DNA of 64,000 nucleotides from Serinus canaria. Its lineage: Eukaryota; Chordata; Aves; Passeriformes; Fringillidae. Location of the stretch: assembly GCF_022539315.1 (NCBI RefSeq), contig NC_066316.1, positions 9,377,501 through 9,441,500 of the forward strand. The letters run 5' to 3'. This document shows positions 39,501 through 53,113 of this stretch, piece after piece (within the stretch, counting starts at the first letter, position 1; each line of letters opens with the position of its first letter). Made by a program: the position numbers and the translations under genes. The notes under the pieces were generated by a model. That model was not told where the DNA came from. It worked only from the letters and a program-made list of their open reading frames with translations, and did no database searches.

Positions 39501-42500
39501 ACAAAGAAATGCAAATAAAAGAAATGCAAAAAACCCCCATGTTCACCAGTTTACTGAAAGTGGCAGAGAGCAGTCTGAGGAGTCAGTTTATATGCCTTTC
39601 CAGATTTTATTCTCTATCTTAGATACCCATTCCTAGCCAACTCAGATCAGGATACTGTCCTTGATGGACCTGTGGTAGGACTCAGTATGGCCCAACTTGT
39701 GTTTTGGTGAGGAGTATATTTTCAGGAGAAGGAGTGTATATACAATATATTTGGTTTTTTTAGCTTTTCAAGGTGGCCAGAGAACAAAAAATAAAGAGCC
39801 AGTGGGAAAAAGTCTTATATACACAGCCCAACCACCTTTACAAGGTTCTCTTTCATACAAGCACAGTTTTAAACAGCTTTATTGGAATAAAAATATTTCC
39901 TAATTTTACAGGATTATAGCATTCTTAAAATTAAACCTATAAATACCAAGCACACCCTGTAGGAATTCCTAATGAATAGATGAGATCTTTCCTATGTTGG
40001 CTTGCTTCAGTCCCAGTATACCACAGTTGGAGTGCTCAAAATACAATTCACTCACATCAAGCTCAAAACTCATCAGACACAAGGTGGTTATTAAAGAGAA
40101 GAACAAAGCTATGGAATTCTGTCTCTCACCACCTTACTAAGGGTCTAAGGGCAATATCCCACTTCATTTCAGGACACATCCTTACCTCTGGAAGTCTACA
40201 AATTAGAACAATTTAGACTGCTGTAACCCATGACCCTCTTTTCTTGATCAAATTCCCCATTATGAACCATCTCAGGTGCATGATCCACCCTAAGAGTGGA
40301 TCCAAGAGATGTTATGGAACGTTGATGGAAACTACAGCTTTTTTTGTGTGAGACAAAATTGGATAACTGCAAAACCAAAAGAAGTAGCCCAATAAACTGC
40401 AGTCTAGAAATCAGGTCAATCTCCCTGTCCAATACCTGCATGAAAGGACAACCAAAAAATAGTTGTAAGTAGAATTTAAGCATAATTTAGCTGTTCCAAA
40501 CATGAACATGAATGAAACAGATGGGCTGGGGAATAAGATGAGAATATAACAAGTAGGACTGAGAATTCTTAGAAGTAAGGAAACAAAACCCAGTGGAGTT
40601 TCCAAGCGCCACTTCTCAGCAGTAGTAGGGCTCAGTGAATGGCAGCAGTAGCTGCATGGGCTCAGTGTCCCTCACTGTTTCCCAACATCATCTCCTTCCA
40701 ACACACAATACCAACCATTAAAATTAAATCACTCACATTGAAACAAACAAAAACCCCTTACATCTTTGTACCACGCACTAGCATTCTGTTATCAGGGTAG
40801 GAATGTGTGTAACAGAACAGGAAAATAAGTTGATTAAAAAATACAGTGCACTGGACTAACAGCCCTTCAGCCCTGGAATGCACCATACTCCCTGCTGAAC
40901 TTGAAACAGCAATAAAAAACAAGCAATACACTGTTAGGGTAGGTCTGACAGCAGGAACTCATAAGGTTCTGAATTATTCCTTGAAGACAACTCCCTTCAC
41001 TGCCTGCCCCTGCTGCAGCAAACCCCACTTAGAGAGCAGGCTCAACTCCTATCAGCTGCAGCCCAAAGCCTCCTCTGTGCCTTAGAAATTCTGGACTTGC
41101 TGTTCACAGCATCTCACTTCTGTAAAACTCAAAACATCTAAAGGTGAGGTTGCAAGATGCTGGGACTATTTTTCATCTTTGAATGGTTTATGACCATTAA
41201 GGAGTCACTGGGAAAAACAAAAAAAAAAAAAAAAAGCTGCAATCAGGACAGACTGCAATCAATCAAGGTCCAGATTCTCTGCTAACACGAGGCTGCACTG
41301 AGCAGAACATACATATTAAACACAGTAACAGATGCACCTTGACAGCATTTTTATGGCTACCCAGTTGCACAGCCAACTGAATTATCACTGCCTGCACAGT
41401 GAAAGTAACAGCAAAGGACTAGAGGAAATCAAACAAAACCCCCAAACAAACAGCACCACACTGCCAGAGACTGCATTCACACACATTACAGAGCAGTCAG
41501 ACACACCAGTAATTTCTGTGCCAAACCCACCTATCTGCAGGGAGAATCAGCACAGGTAATTATGACAACAAATCATTAGGAACACACACCAGATAAGCAC
41601 GCCTACACTGCCAGGGGTTTATGTGATCCTAATCCTCCCCAAATACATCTCAGCAGTAAAAGTAAAACAATGGGGAGCAGGACAATTTGAAAGGAAAGTC
41701 TATTATTTTCTTCCACCAATCTCCTTGATAGAGTTGCTCCAAATTTGAAACAAGCAGAATATTAAATCCAACTCCAGGAAATCCCTCTGATATCATAACC
41801 AGCTCAACCTCCACTAATTTAACAGGCAAGCATTATGGTTCGCTTACAATGAACATTTAACTGCAGCTTAAGTATCTGTACCTGCAAAATCAATATAAAT
41901 CACTACTGAAAAGCTTGAGTAGTCTGCTGGCAGCCAAAACAAATATATCTGAACAAAAGCAAGAACTAAACATAGGTTGACTTATGATATCAGACTCAAC
42001 CTACACCTGACACACAAGGGTATGTTGTCATCACCTGATCCTGGACCAGAGTGTGACCAGATCTTCAGGTAATGCAGAATTCCCATCAGGTATGTCCTCT
42101 CCCTTCTCTCTGCTTTTGTGTAGAGCCTGTTATTCATCTTCCATCAAATGTGGCCATTCCAAGTCAGTTTTCAGAGTGGTCATCAGGACCTTCCTTGAGG
42201 CCTTATTCTTGAAGAACAGGATTTTATCTTGAAAAAACCACTCCGGCACAGAGCAAACCGATAACATCTGTTACTCAATGGTCTTATTACAACCTATTAT
42301 ATCATGTTATTAAAGGGCCCACAGACTAAGATCAAACATTTTAAACCTCCATTCCAGAGAAAGCTGTGTTCATCTTACCCATTCAAAATTTTTATGATAG
42401 ATGCAGTAACAATAACCATCAATTATTAAATAAACTTGCCAAAAGGTTCTTTAGAGGTTAGGAACATAACAGCAAGTTCCTGATGAGAGATGTCATCATT

Positions 42501-42830
42501 TGATTAAAATTCTGGAAGACAGGGTATTTTCCTAGGAAAATTCATGTATTTAAAGTTTTGCCATGTAGACTTCATATTACCAAGCACGTTCATTATAAAA
42601 ATTAGCATAAGTGGGGCAACTGCCACTTGCTGCACTGATGTCATATCAGAATAAATGACACTAAATGGGACAAGTTTTTTTCAGTCTTCAGGCCCAATGC
42701 TGATCACAACAGATATTCTATTTGTTATTACACAGAAGAGGTTTGCTGGGACTGACAAAAACATGACAAATCACGCCAACTGTTAGTCACTTAAATCATC
42801 CTTCTACAGCCCATTTCCCCATTTTTCTAA
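36564..42830. other. TTBK1 intron 1, left part
   Basis: AT-rich non-coding sequence. A 17-base A run is at 41219-41235. No repeats of known family were recognised. Confidence 0.6.
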
Positions 42831-42926
42831 GGAACTCTTCCCCCTAGCTGCAGCATGCTCAGGGAAGCAGGTTCATCCCTCCTCTGCTGCCTCCAAATCT
42901 ACAGTTTCATTCTCTGATCTTCAGTC

Positions 42927-43298
42927 TCATCTCTTTTTAGTTTGCAGACAGCTGGCTAAGGAAACTTTCCTGTCTGAGCATTCAGGAACCACTCTGGGAG
43001 TCACACTGGCACCACTGGACTTTTGTGCCCTTACAGGCTGTGTTCCTCTTGTGCTCTTGGTGCCCCTTGCACGTGCCTCTTGGTAAATGGGGATATTTGG
43101 TCTGGGGTCTTCTGTTTTATCTGGGTTCCGCAGAGTCTCTGGATGAATCAGCCAGCCAGCTCTACACATCCCCATGCTCTTTCTTTGGCAAAGGCGTGGC
43201 ACCAGTTCATGGCCCCTTCTCTGGGCCTCCAGATATTTCCTGCCACCCAGGGCACAACCTGCAGCTCCCACTGCAGCTGCACACCCAACTATCTGCAC
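42927..43298 (-). other. Unassigned open frame of 123 codons
   Basis: A minus-strand frame from ATG at 43298 to a stop at 42927, overlapped by open frames of 103 and 121 codons on the plus strand. The product is basic and Cys/Arg/Ser-rich and I do not recognise it. It lies about 600 bases past the retroviral pol relic in the same orientation, so it could be another decayed piece of that insertion, but no retroviral motif is visible. It is probably not a gene. Confidence 0.2.
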
Positions 43299-43874
43299 CA
43301 GGTGTGTTCCTCAACAGTTCTTCTTTTATCTTAATTCATCTCACATGCTATTGTAGTAAAAGGAAAAAGAAAACAACCTTGAGGCATTGAACCACTGTCC
43401 TTCTACAACATTACTACAAAAAACAAACTTAACAGAATTGAAACTAACAAGATTACCACAGGGTAGAGTCCAAAGTTATAGATTCCCATGCACAAATACT
43501 TAAGTGATTCCCAAAACAAAATCATTAAGGATTCTCAAAATTCAGTCATTTATCAACTGGTTGATCATCGCTACTTGCTTGATGTGAGAATGGCATATTC
43601 AATTTTCCTTACCTAAATCTTTAACTGCAAACTAGGAACACAATAAAACATGGACCTTCCTGCACAGGTTCTAATTTGGATTTCCTGAAGAATGCCTTAA
43701 TTAACACTTCACTTCCAGGCTGTATATAATGTAACTGCATTCCAGGTGGAGTGGATGGATACTACTGAGCACACTTTGCTCTTTTGAACTCTGTGCATAT
43801 CGAAAACATACTGGATCAAGTGTTTCACATGGATCCAGTAAGCTGGACACCAATGGGATTTAAATTCCTGTTAG

Positions 43875-44400
43875 CTAAACACCTTCCAAAGAGAGTTTGT
43901 GATTCTCTGGAGCCATCCATGCCTTTTGTACTTTGTTAACTATTGCCTCTGCTCCCCCTGGGGCTTTTTCATGAAACCATCCAGCCAGAGTGATTAAATA
44001 TTTCTTTGGTAGAATCAGTTTTACCTCAATTGTCCCTACTCCATCACTATTTTGGGTTGATTCCCACTCTTCCCACTGTTTCTCTTCTTCTGTTGAGCAG
44101 TACTTCTTATACATAGCCCTGGAGTCTATCAAATTTGGCCTTTGCCTCTGGTCACTGCCACAACAGCACCTTGTCCCAGAGGCTGCCTGGCCACAGCCTT
44201 TACAGCTGCACTGGACTGTGTAATTCCTACAGATTCCCACAGTGCCTCTCCTGTGGGCTGGGAATGCACCACAGCAATTTCTGCAGGTAACTGTACTGAT
44301 TCTAGCAAACTGCATCTTTCCCCTCCACTATACACTCTTCCATGCTGATATGGAAAATCTCCATTCTTTCGACAGGACTCTTGCTACATGACCCAGCCCA
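43875..44400 (-). pseudogene. ERV pol relic: RNase H end and integrase N-terminus
   Basis: On the minus strand, from about 44400 down to 43875, two frames together resemble a retroviral pol fragment of gammaretrovirus/ERV1 type. The upper frame (44335 to about 44130) carries the C-terminal end of the RNase H domain. The lower frame (about 44130 to 43875) carries the connection and the start of the zinc-binding integrase N-terminal domain. They are joined across a frameshift near 44130, and there are stops upstream near 44337. In the zinc-binding region one expected His appears replaced by Pro. Gag, protease, reverse transcriptase and the integrase core are absent. It is a dead relic with no coding capacity. 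Confidence 0.7.
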
Positions 44401-44467
44401 AAGGGGCACTGAGGGTCCACACAGATGTCATTTCCCTTTGGAAAGAGTTGGTGCAGCTTTGGGTTTT

Positions 44468-45037
44468 TGTGGTTGAGCTGACCCCCGAGGTATTAGAAAG
44501 TCTTTTCTTTCCCAGCCCCATGACCAAAGAAGGAGTCAAGATTTGTTGGTTCTGCTTTTCAAGGTTGTTTATTTTTTCTCATTTATTATATTCTTTTTCT
44601 GACTTGCTGAGATTTGTCTGGCAGGTTGGGTTGTGGCACAGTGTTTGCCATTGGGTGGTGTTAATTTTTATATTAGGAATTATGTATAATTTATGTACAA
44701 TAATTTTCTAATACCTATCACCTATGTTAGACAGTCTGTCTCTAAATCAATCTAAAAGTGTTACTATCTCAGCAGAAGATGGAGGATAAGAAGAAGAAGA
44801 AGGACAGAACATGCCTAGATTCTTCAGTTTTGCTTCTTGAATCCCCATTCTAAAACCCTAAAATTCTACTTTTTCACTTTGTGACAAATTAACTATCATT
44901 CTACTTAAATTTCTGTGGCTTGTAAATCTTCACACAAAGTTGGTAATTGTTTACATGGGCTAAAATCGAGCCCCTTGCCAGGGTCCCAAATCACCCAGGG
45001 CAACCAGAGGTCCCAAAAGTGCAGCAATGATGTAACA
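44468..45037 (-). mobile_element. ERV LTR (passerine type) beside the pol relic
   Basis: About 570 bases starting TGTGGTTGAGCTGACCCC and ending near GATGTAACA, matching a passerine ERV LTR family that I recognise (AAAGAAGGAGTCAAGATTTG, GACAAATTAACTATCATTC, ACAAAGTTGGTAATTGTTT). The RNA-end signals read on the minus strand (TTTATT-rich at about 44569-44587 in plus), so the orientation is minus. In that orientation it precedes the pol relic, like a 5' LTR with gag and most of pol deleted. No primer-binding site was recognised between them. The right end is approximate. Confidence 0.8.
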
Positions 45038-48000
45038 GCTCAAGCTGGTGCCTCTCAGGAAGAGCCTCCAACAAAGGAATCCCTGGGATACTGCACCCTC
45101 GCAGTCTGTGCAGTGCTTCCAGGGGTGGTATTCAGTCTATGCAAGAATATACTAGTAAAAGATACAAAAATTCTTGTATGTGCAAGTGTGGTCTGTTTCA
45201 TTCCTTTCTGCACTGCTGTGTGAGTCAGTTTCCAAGGAATAAGGGTTACCAGGATTATGGAGAGCTCTACAAGCTGGTCAGGACTGCCTCTGTAAAAGCC
45301 ACTTCCACATGTGCTGAGAATGCCATCCAGTTCACAACTGTCAGTACTGGCCTGCACTCTCCCAGAACGTGCAAACAATTGCTTCCCATCCAGGAGATTT
45401 CCTGTCTGTGGAGTTAAGCAGCTCTGTGACTGAGCTCTATGCCTTCTCCTTCTGCTATCAGATTTTACACCAGCTTGTTGTGTCAGGGGAAAAAAAACCC
45501 TAAAAACCAACAAAATCCTCAATACAAATAATCAAAAAACACACCAACAAAACCCCCAACAAAACTTTAAAATGTGTTCTTCTGGACCAATTCATTGACA
45601 CAAACTACATTTATACTTTGATCCTTAATTTTCCAGTGCTATGCCAAGTAACTGGATTCTGAGAATTTCCTATTACAGAACTAATATGGTCAGAACTTGT
45701 TTCTATAAAAAAGCATCATAAAACTTATGCCATCTTTTAATGTAAAAATGATTTGCTATTCATAGCTGTAGTAAAGTACAGGAAAAGTAAATTTTGTACG
45801 TGGCTTGGTCAATGCTCATAGCAATTCTTCAAACCTATCTCAACCTGAAATGAGTAATTGTGCATTCTGTGCTCAGCTTGCCAGAGTAAGCTGGCTTCTG
45901 GTGAATGCTTCTAATAATAAATACTCCACAGACAGAACAATTACTGGTTCAAATCCAGCCTGGGATGTTTGGAAGGGGAAAAAATGTATATAATCTCATC
46001 CCAATCAGAAACACAGGCAGCAAGGTTAAAGAAAATGTGCTTTGCAAAAGAAGCAACAAGCACACCAGAAATACCAGCTTCTGAGCTGCCACCAGGCTTG
46101 AAAAGAGGCTGCAGGACCTATGCAACCAGGTAGCCTGAGCCCTGGAAACTTAATGGCTCCTGTCATTTCCCCCAGATAACTGTCACAAGAGTGACAAACT
46201 ACTTGACTACCTGCCCTTTGCATTTCCACCTTTTACATTTTATTTTTTGTCCTGTTGGCTCACTGGACAAAGCCCCATAAGCCTTGTCTCTGCTTGAGAA
46301 GCAACCACTCCTTATTTCTTCATAGAAATGGGGAACAGCAGAAGGAAAAAAGTGCATCTTCGACAAAATGCTTCTTAATACAACCAAACTCATGCTTAGA
46401 CATCTATGAATAAGCCATAGAGGTTATGAACACAGAGCAGAGCACTGCTACAGAGAGAAGCAAAAAAAAAAGGGAAGCAGTTCTGTCCTTGCCTGCTGGT
46501 GAGAAACAGTAGAGACTGGTAGAGTCCAGTGTCTCATGGTTACTAAAAATCCTGAATCAGAAAAAAAGGCTGGAAGGTGCCTTCCACCTGAAAACTAAAC
46601 TCTCTAAAAAGCATGGAACTTAGCCCAAAGAAACTTCCAAAAGCAAGGAATGCAGTGGAAGAAAATTTAAGAAACTGAAGGGCTCTGACATTCTAGCTCA
46701 CCTTCTGCTAGAAGCTGAAATCTGACAACTGCAAATTAGTTTTTCATGGGTGTTTTCCTTAAGGACAGGATCTAGAACATGAAAGAGGGTGGATTCTTTT
46801 TTCAGACAAAGGTTGGGCACCTCTAAGAAGGCATGCTTTAGCTACTACCAATTTTACTAAAAACAAAACCACAAAAAAAACCCCAAAACTCAACACCTGC
46901 CCAAAAATCACATTTTGGGTACTTAGACACTAATGAATGAAAAGTGAGAATTAATGGGAGCACTGTTACACCATATTACCTACACTACCCCATAAATCCT
47001 ACAGACCCCAATGCTGGACCCACAGCTTCAGGTTCCTAATTAGCCAATCTAAAAATCTCCCTGAAATGAAGAGAAACAGGTCCTCTCTCTCCTGCCTGCT
47101 CTGAACTCATGTGTGTAGGATTCCACCACGGGCCAGGGGTCCACCATGGGTTCAGTGACCTGTGCTAGCAGGAACATGACTCCTCTTCCTAACAAATAGG
47201 AGCATTTCCTTGCTGTAGAATTGGTTCACTGTAGGGTCAGTCAAATGCAAGTGGCAGCACAACAGAGGAGCAGACCTCAGATCCATTTCAGCTTCAGTCA
47301 AGCTGTGCTCTGTGTTTGTCTTCACAGCAGGAAGCTCTTGGCCTTCTGTGAAATTACAAGATTCAGTCCCTTCTGCTTAAAACCAGCAACTCTGGAGTTA
47401 CTGGAGTAACTCTGCCTGAGGCTAACCTTTGTTTTTGTTTTTTTTTTCCCAAGGATAACACAATTTAAAGAAATCAGTTAGTTTCAATAAATTACTTGCA
47501 CAACTCCTAAACAAGTAAATTTCAGAAGTCTAATGCAGTTGAATTCTGTTTAAATAATTCAAGACATAACTAGACCACAAAGTCTAAGCTTCCTAATACA
47601 ATGTCACCACAAAGGTGACTTCTATTCTGGGGCTGAGGTGCTACAGGAAGCAAACAAGCAACTTTCATGAAATGAGGGAAACAAGCCAGACAATTTATTA
47701 GAGTGTCCAATCAAGAGAAGCACTGTGCTGATGCCTCAATGAAGGTGAAAGTATTGGACAGCTACACCATACCCTTGTTTCAGTGAGCAGAACAGGTACC
47801 AAGAATTTAAGCTGCATGTCAAGAAGCTACAGATCACTCTGGGGTAGGAGAGGCACAGCAGGTGCTGGGAGGCAGATTCTCACAAAGAGCTACAAGTTCA
47901 GGGAAAAAATGGGCTGAATTTTAGAAGAAACATCTCTCTCAAACACACAGAGAAAGAGTAGTTTCAGGATTATAAGGTATTTAAATGGAACCCAAAAAAC

Positions 48001-48420
48001 CAAAGAGATGCAACAGGTTTCAGAGGTATGACAGGAAACAAGGATGAACAGAGTCAAGGGTGAACACAGAGCTACCCAGGCACATTCTCCAGTGCTGCAT
48101 GGAAAAGGTACCAGAAAAAGGCCAGGTCACTCCAGGGGAGAAAGAGTACTACACACTACAAAATAAACAGACAGACTCACAGGAGATAAAGAAATAATTT
48201 TGTATCAAGGCTAAATGGAAAAAATGTAATAGTAAAGCCACCCCATCAGACCAGAATAAAGCAGCAACAGTGATTTGCCATGTGAGAACAGATGGCCTGT
48301 GCCTTTAGGAAACAGGAGGCAATGGGGAACTTCAGTTTTCTCATGCAGATCAGGATATATTACCAAGATGCAATTTTAAATATAACTTAGAAATAATTGC
48401 ACTTTGTTGAACAGAAATGT
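45038..48420. other. TTBK1 intron 1, middle part
   Basis: No supported gene. Open frames at 45055-45522 (minus) and 45139-45417 (plus) overlap and are not recognised. 45488-45565 is A/C-rich low-complexity sequence. The remainder is ordinary AT-rich intron. Confidence 0.55.
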
Positions 48421-48428
48421 ATCACCTT

Positions 48429-48459
48429 AAAAAAAAAAAAAAGAAAGAAAGAAAGAAAA
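48429..48459. repeat. (A)n followed by (GAAA)n microsatellite
   Basis: A run of about 14 A (48429-48442), then four GAAA units to 48459. It resembles the decayed poly(A) tail type of simple repeat, but no retrotransposed sequence was recognised before it. Confidence 0.9.
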
Positions 48460-51400
48460 TGTTTGGCCAGTGCAACTTCTACTTTGTTTTAATTCTGACT
48501 TACTGGCCCAACAGAAGGTCTTTAGAATAGGAAGATGTGTGCAAAAGAAGAAAACAGTACAAATTATTCCAAGTGAAAGTGAAGTTTTTTCCTGATGAGA
48601 AAGAAGAGATAGAAGAGATTAAGTAAATTCTTCTGGATAAAATCTACATATTTTCTACCCATATGTGATGAGAGGCCACCTAGCCAGTCTGCTAAATGAT
48701 GGACAGATAAGAAATAGAAAGACTGAAGGAAAGAGCAGAAATAAGATACCTAGGATTTTTGGCTGCTGTTTGTTTTGAAGAGCTCAGCAGAGAATCTGGA
48801 AAATCAGTCTTCCATGACAGACATGTTTAGAAAACTGAAGATTAAAAATTAAACTAAGTGGCAAGCAGAAGGGAGAAGCCCTGATTTATAGATCTATTAG
48901 GATAGGTGAGGTGCTTTTAGGAAGACTCAACAAGCACATGTGTGGTATCAGACCAAAGGCCTTGGAAATTAGGATGTTCCAGGAATAAAACTAAAGTGTT
49001 CTCTAAATCTAGTAACTGGCAAAAAGAGAGGAAAACACATAGGAATGCAGAGCTAGGTTTCACAACAGAGTGCCCTTAGCACACCGGTCACACCTTGTGT
49101 ACATGGAAAATTACTCAGGCCAACAAACAAAAAGGCTGAAAAGCTGCATCCTGCACCCCCCAGGTGATAAGGGGTGTGACCAGGGCAAGCACAGTGTGCC
49201 CATCTTCTTAGCCTTTCCTTGAGCATCATCTCTTGGTCACTGGTAGAGAAAGGACTGGAACAATCCAGGGGGTTGGCCTGAGCAGCTGAGTGATCCTGGA
49301 GTCAAAACCTTTTCACCAGACATCAATGCCTCCCTTTGTCTTTTCCTGTCTGACTGGGAGTCCACCAAAGCTTCGTACCCAGGCAGCTCCTGGGCTGACA
49401 GTGGGTCTGACAACATCTCCTGCTGCACAGACAGAGAGGAATCCACTTCCATCTGCCACACCTGACAGCAGATCTCTTTCTGAAGGCTGGGATGCCTCAT
49501 TTCTTCTAAGAGGGAATGCCCACAGGCATTCTCTGCTCTCCATTGCACCTATCCGACTGAAGCCAGCCCAGGATCCAGCTTGTTCCTTTCATAATGCTCA
49601 CCAAATTAAAGATGACACAGCTTGACACCAAAATGAAGGGGTTTCCAAACACATCTTGTTTGATTAGCTCTACAGTCCATCACACTGCCAACATCTTCCT
49701 TCTCAACTACAAAAAAAGATCCTTTCCCATGTGTGCAGCTCCTGAGCAGAGGAGAAGGCCCAACAGAAAACAGTGTGGGACTGGGTAAGACCAAAAGGCA
49801 CCAAAGGATTGTGAATCCCATGAAAAAACCTAATGGCAGTTTTATAGTTTCCCTATTGAGTCTTAATATATTGATGTATCCATCAGTCTTCAAAACCAGA
49901 AAAGTTCATGTGAAAAACCACTTGACACATTAATGTCCAAGACACATTGCCATTGCTAGATTATTTTCCATATTTTTGGGGATAACTGCTGTGGCTCTCA
50001 ACAGTGTGATCCACAGGCACTGGGCACTGTTGTGGAGAAGATCATGGATTGGCCTGACCAACAAGGATTGTCCCTGTCCATTTCAGAGCTGGGCAAACTC
50101 TCATGCAAGGGACTCTCAATTTCCAGATGCACCAGGTAAAAGCCACACCATCTTCCTCACCTCTCATTCCTAAGTTTCAACAAATACCCAACAGATTCTC
50201 CCATTCTTCCTCTGAACTAGGGAGGGAGGTCTCACAGCTGGCCTTCCTTATTCCTCCCTCTCAAAGCAATCTTAACATTTATTCCAAAGGGACTGTGTCC
50301 CACAATGACATTTAAGGGGATTTCATGATGTTTCAAAGGAATATCCATTTTTTTGTTATCTTTGATGGAAGAAGGGGAGGGAAGCACTGGTTGTGTCCAC
50401 TCTGTATCTTGCTCAGTAAACTAGCAGAGCTAAAACAGTTTTTTAGCAAATGCTTCCACAATGGCTCCAGCATATATTCAGACTGTGCCTTGCAATACTC
50501 AAAGCAGAAGATAACAACAAAGTCCACATGTCCTTAAAAATTAAGGAAGTTTATCAAGTCCTTGAAGACTTTACAAACACCTATTCCTCCATAAGGACCT
50601 ATTTTCTGTCCTCTGCTCTGTTTTCAAAGTGAAACAATGTTACTGGAAGGTCATTATGGAGCTTTGGCAAACAAATCTAACCTAGGAGCTTCCCAGGATG
50701 AGAAACCGCTCCTGAAGTGTTTTCTGTAGACTCTGCACATTGATACACACACAGATAAGACTAAGGCAAAAAACTGAAAGGACACAATTGAAGAGATGAG
50801 CCCACAGCAAGACCCACATGAGAGGAGTGTGCTACCTGACAAACCATAAAGTGATCAAACAATCTTTCCATAAGAGAGAGCAAGAAACAGCATGAAGGGA
50901 TTCCCACACTGAAGATAGAGAAGAAAGATGGATTTGGCTCTTCCTGGATCTGTCTGATCATTCCTGCCTTGAAAAACAAGTGCCAACTGCTTCCACTAGA
51001 GGTGAGCTGCAGGCTGCCTGCTGCCTTCCCCAACAAACCCTGGGGATGGAGAGGGAAGGAAATCCACACATGGGCCATGAGCACCACTTGATCAGCACCA
51101 ATGCTGGGGCTGATTTCCTAGCACTAGAGACACTCCTTTTTGGAGGACCAGGAACATTGATAGGGATCTGACTTCTCCCTTGAGGACTATTCCAAAAAAA
51201 AAAAAAGAGAAAGGTTAGGCAGGTGTCCCTAAGGTGTGACAGAAGAGTCCTAAAAGATATTCCAGTGTTTTATTTCACCAGAGAAGAGGAACACAGCCTG
51301 CTCCTGAAGGAATGAGATGATCACAAAGCACACAGCAGTAACAGCAGTGAATACAACATTCATGAGCACCACATCTCAAAAGTTTCTGATTCCACCTATA

Positions 51401-52199
51401 TCACCAGGGGGATGCTCCTTGGGAGCTGGGTGGGCACTGGCACGCAAAGGAAGAAAGCCAGAACATCATTCCTATTTTGCCACTCTTTATCCTCTCAAAA
51501 GAAGGCAGCACACTGAAATGTGGTGACACACTGACACTCGTGAGACAGAACTGATGCTCTTTAGTCAGAGCACCTGTACAGGCACAGCACCTACGAGCTG
51601 AGGGAGCATTAGCACACCCTGTAGCACAACACAACACGAGGCTAAATTCCACTCGTAGGAAGTCCCCAGGCTGAAAATCTCTGTTGTGACTCACTGAGAA
51701 GTTTCTTGCTAAAAGGCAACATTTTCAGTGAGACTACAAGAAATCCGTGTGAAATTGTAGAATTAGGAAACCTTTCCTTCTATCAGTCAAACCACTTGCA
51801 AGCCTAAGAAAATTCAAAACGGGTTTAGTTTGAACTGCTCAGAAACATGACACCAACAGGTATTGAAGTCCCCACACCACAAAACACACAGTGGGTCTTG
51901 AACTTGAGCTGTCAGAGTGACAGTGTGACTTCAATGCTTCGTGCAGCATTCTGGTTCCCTGTTAAATCCTAGATGCACGTCAAGGTCACGGTGTTCATCT
52001 GGAGAGTCCTCAGTGGGTCAGACCCAGGTTACCGGATACCTCCTCTCGCGGAATGCAAGGAAAGCACAATGACTATGGACAGATCCAGCAATGTCAGCTT
52101 GGGCGCCACGAGCAATACCGACACCACAGCGGGAGGCTCTGAGCCCCAAAGCTTCAGGAGACACGGCCACGCACACAGGAGTACCATTTCCACCCCGCC
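48460..52199. other. TTBK1 intron 1, right part up to the CpG island
   Basis: Non-coding sequence with a 13-base A run at 51194-51206. A minus-strand frame at 49237-49548 (103 codons) overlaps a 111-codon plus-strand frame at 49290-49625; neither is recognised. CpG density rises from about 52000. Confidence 0.55.
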
Positions 52200-52701
52200 A
52201 AAAAGGAGAAACTCTCAGCCTCCTGCCTGAAACCCGAACACCACGGAGTTATCCCAACGCAGCGCGGCAGAAGCGCTCGCTCGCTCCCCAGGGCCCTCCA
52301 CGGAGCGGGACGCCTTTTCCCATGCGGCTGGACAGGCACCCGGTGGCCCCGGGCAGGATGCCGTGCCCAGCCCCCGACGGCACCTGACCTCCCGAGGTGG
52401 CCGACACCCTCCGTGCGTTTCCCTAGAGCCCGGCCCGCCACAAGGCCGTGGCTGCCTTCGCACCTCGGCCCCCGCCCGACACCGGGACCGGAGGTCCCCG
52501 GTACCACCCGGCGGGGCCGCTCCCTCCGGCGGAGCCTCTCAGGGCTCGGGGCGCCCCCGCCCCTGCCGTGCACAGCGCAGCGAGGCCGCTGCCCGCCCCT
52601 CCCGCGGCGGCAGTCCCGGGTATTGCCGCGACCCCCGGCCCGGGCAGGAGCGGCGCTGAGGGGCGGCCGCCGCCCGGGCCCCCGCCCTGCCCTGCCCTCA
52701 C

Positions 52702-52860
52702 CTCGGGCCGTCCCGCCTCCCCCCGCCGAGGAGGTGGCCGCGTCCGCCCCTGCACTGCAGCTGCCGGCACGCCGCCCCCCCACTCCCCGACGCCCCTCTC
52801 GGCAGTTGGTTCGCCCCACCCGGCCCACCTTCTCATTGGTGCCACCGAGCCGTCACTCCG
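52702..52860 (-). other. TTBK1: Candidate TTBK1 untranslated first exon (proximal)
   Basis: The minus strand reads CCCGAG followed by a donor GTGAGG at 52701-52696, in the middle of the CpG island. It could be an alternative first exon, or a second 5'UTR exon, joined to the acceptor at 36563/36564. The upper limit given is a guess. Several long open frames cross this stretch on both strands, but that follows from GC content. Confidence 0.35.
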
Positions 52861-53113
52861 CCGCTGGCCCGCCCACCCCCGCGGGCACGCTGGGAACCCG
52901 AGTCCCGCACGCGGGACTCTCTCCCTTCGGCTGGAGGCGCCGGGTGGGGCGGTAAACTACATCTCCCGCAGTGCCCCGCGCGCAGCCTCGGCACGGCCCG
53001 GCCCGGTGCGGTCCCCGGTCCCGCATCTCCCAGGCCGCCAGCGGGACGGTCCCTCCGTCCCTCCCTTCCCCTCCCGTGCCCGCCGCGGTGCGGTCCGGCC
53101 CGGCCCAGCTCAC

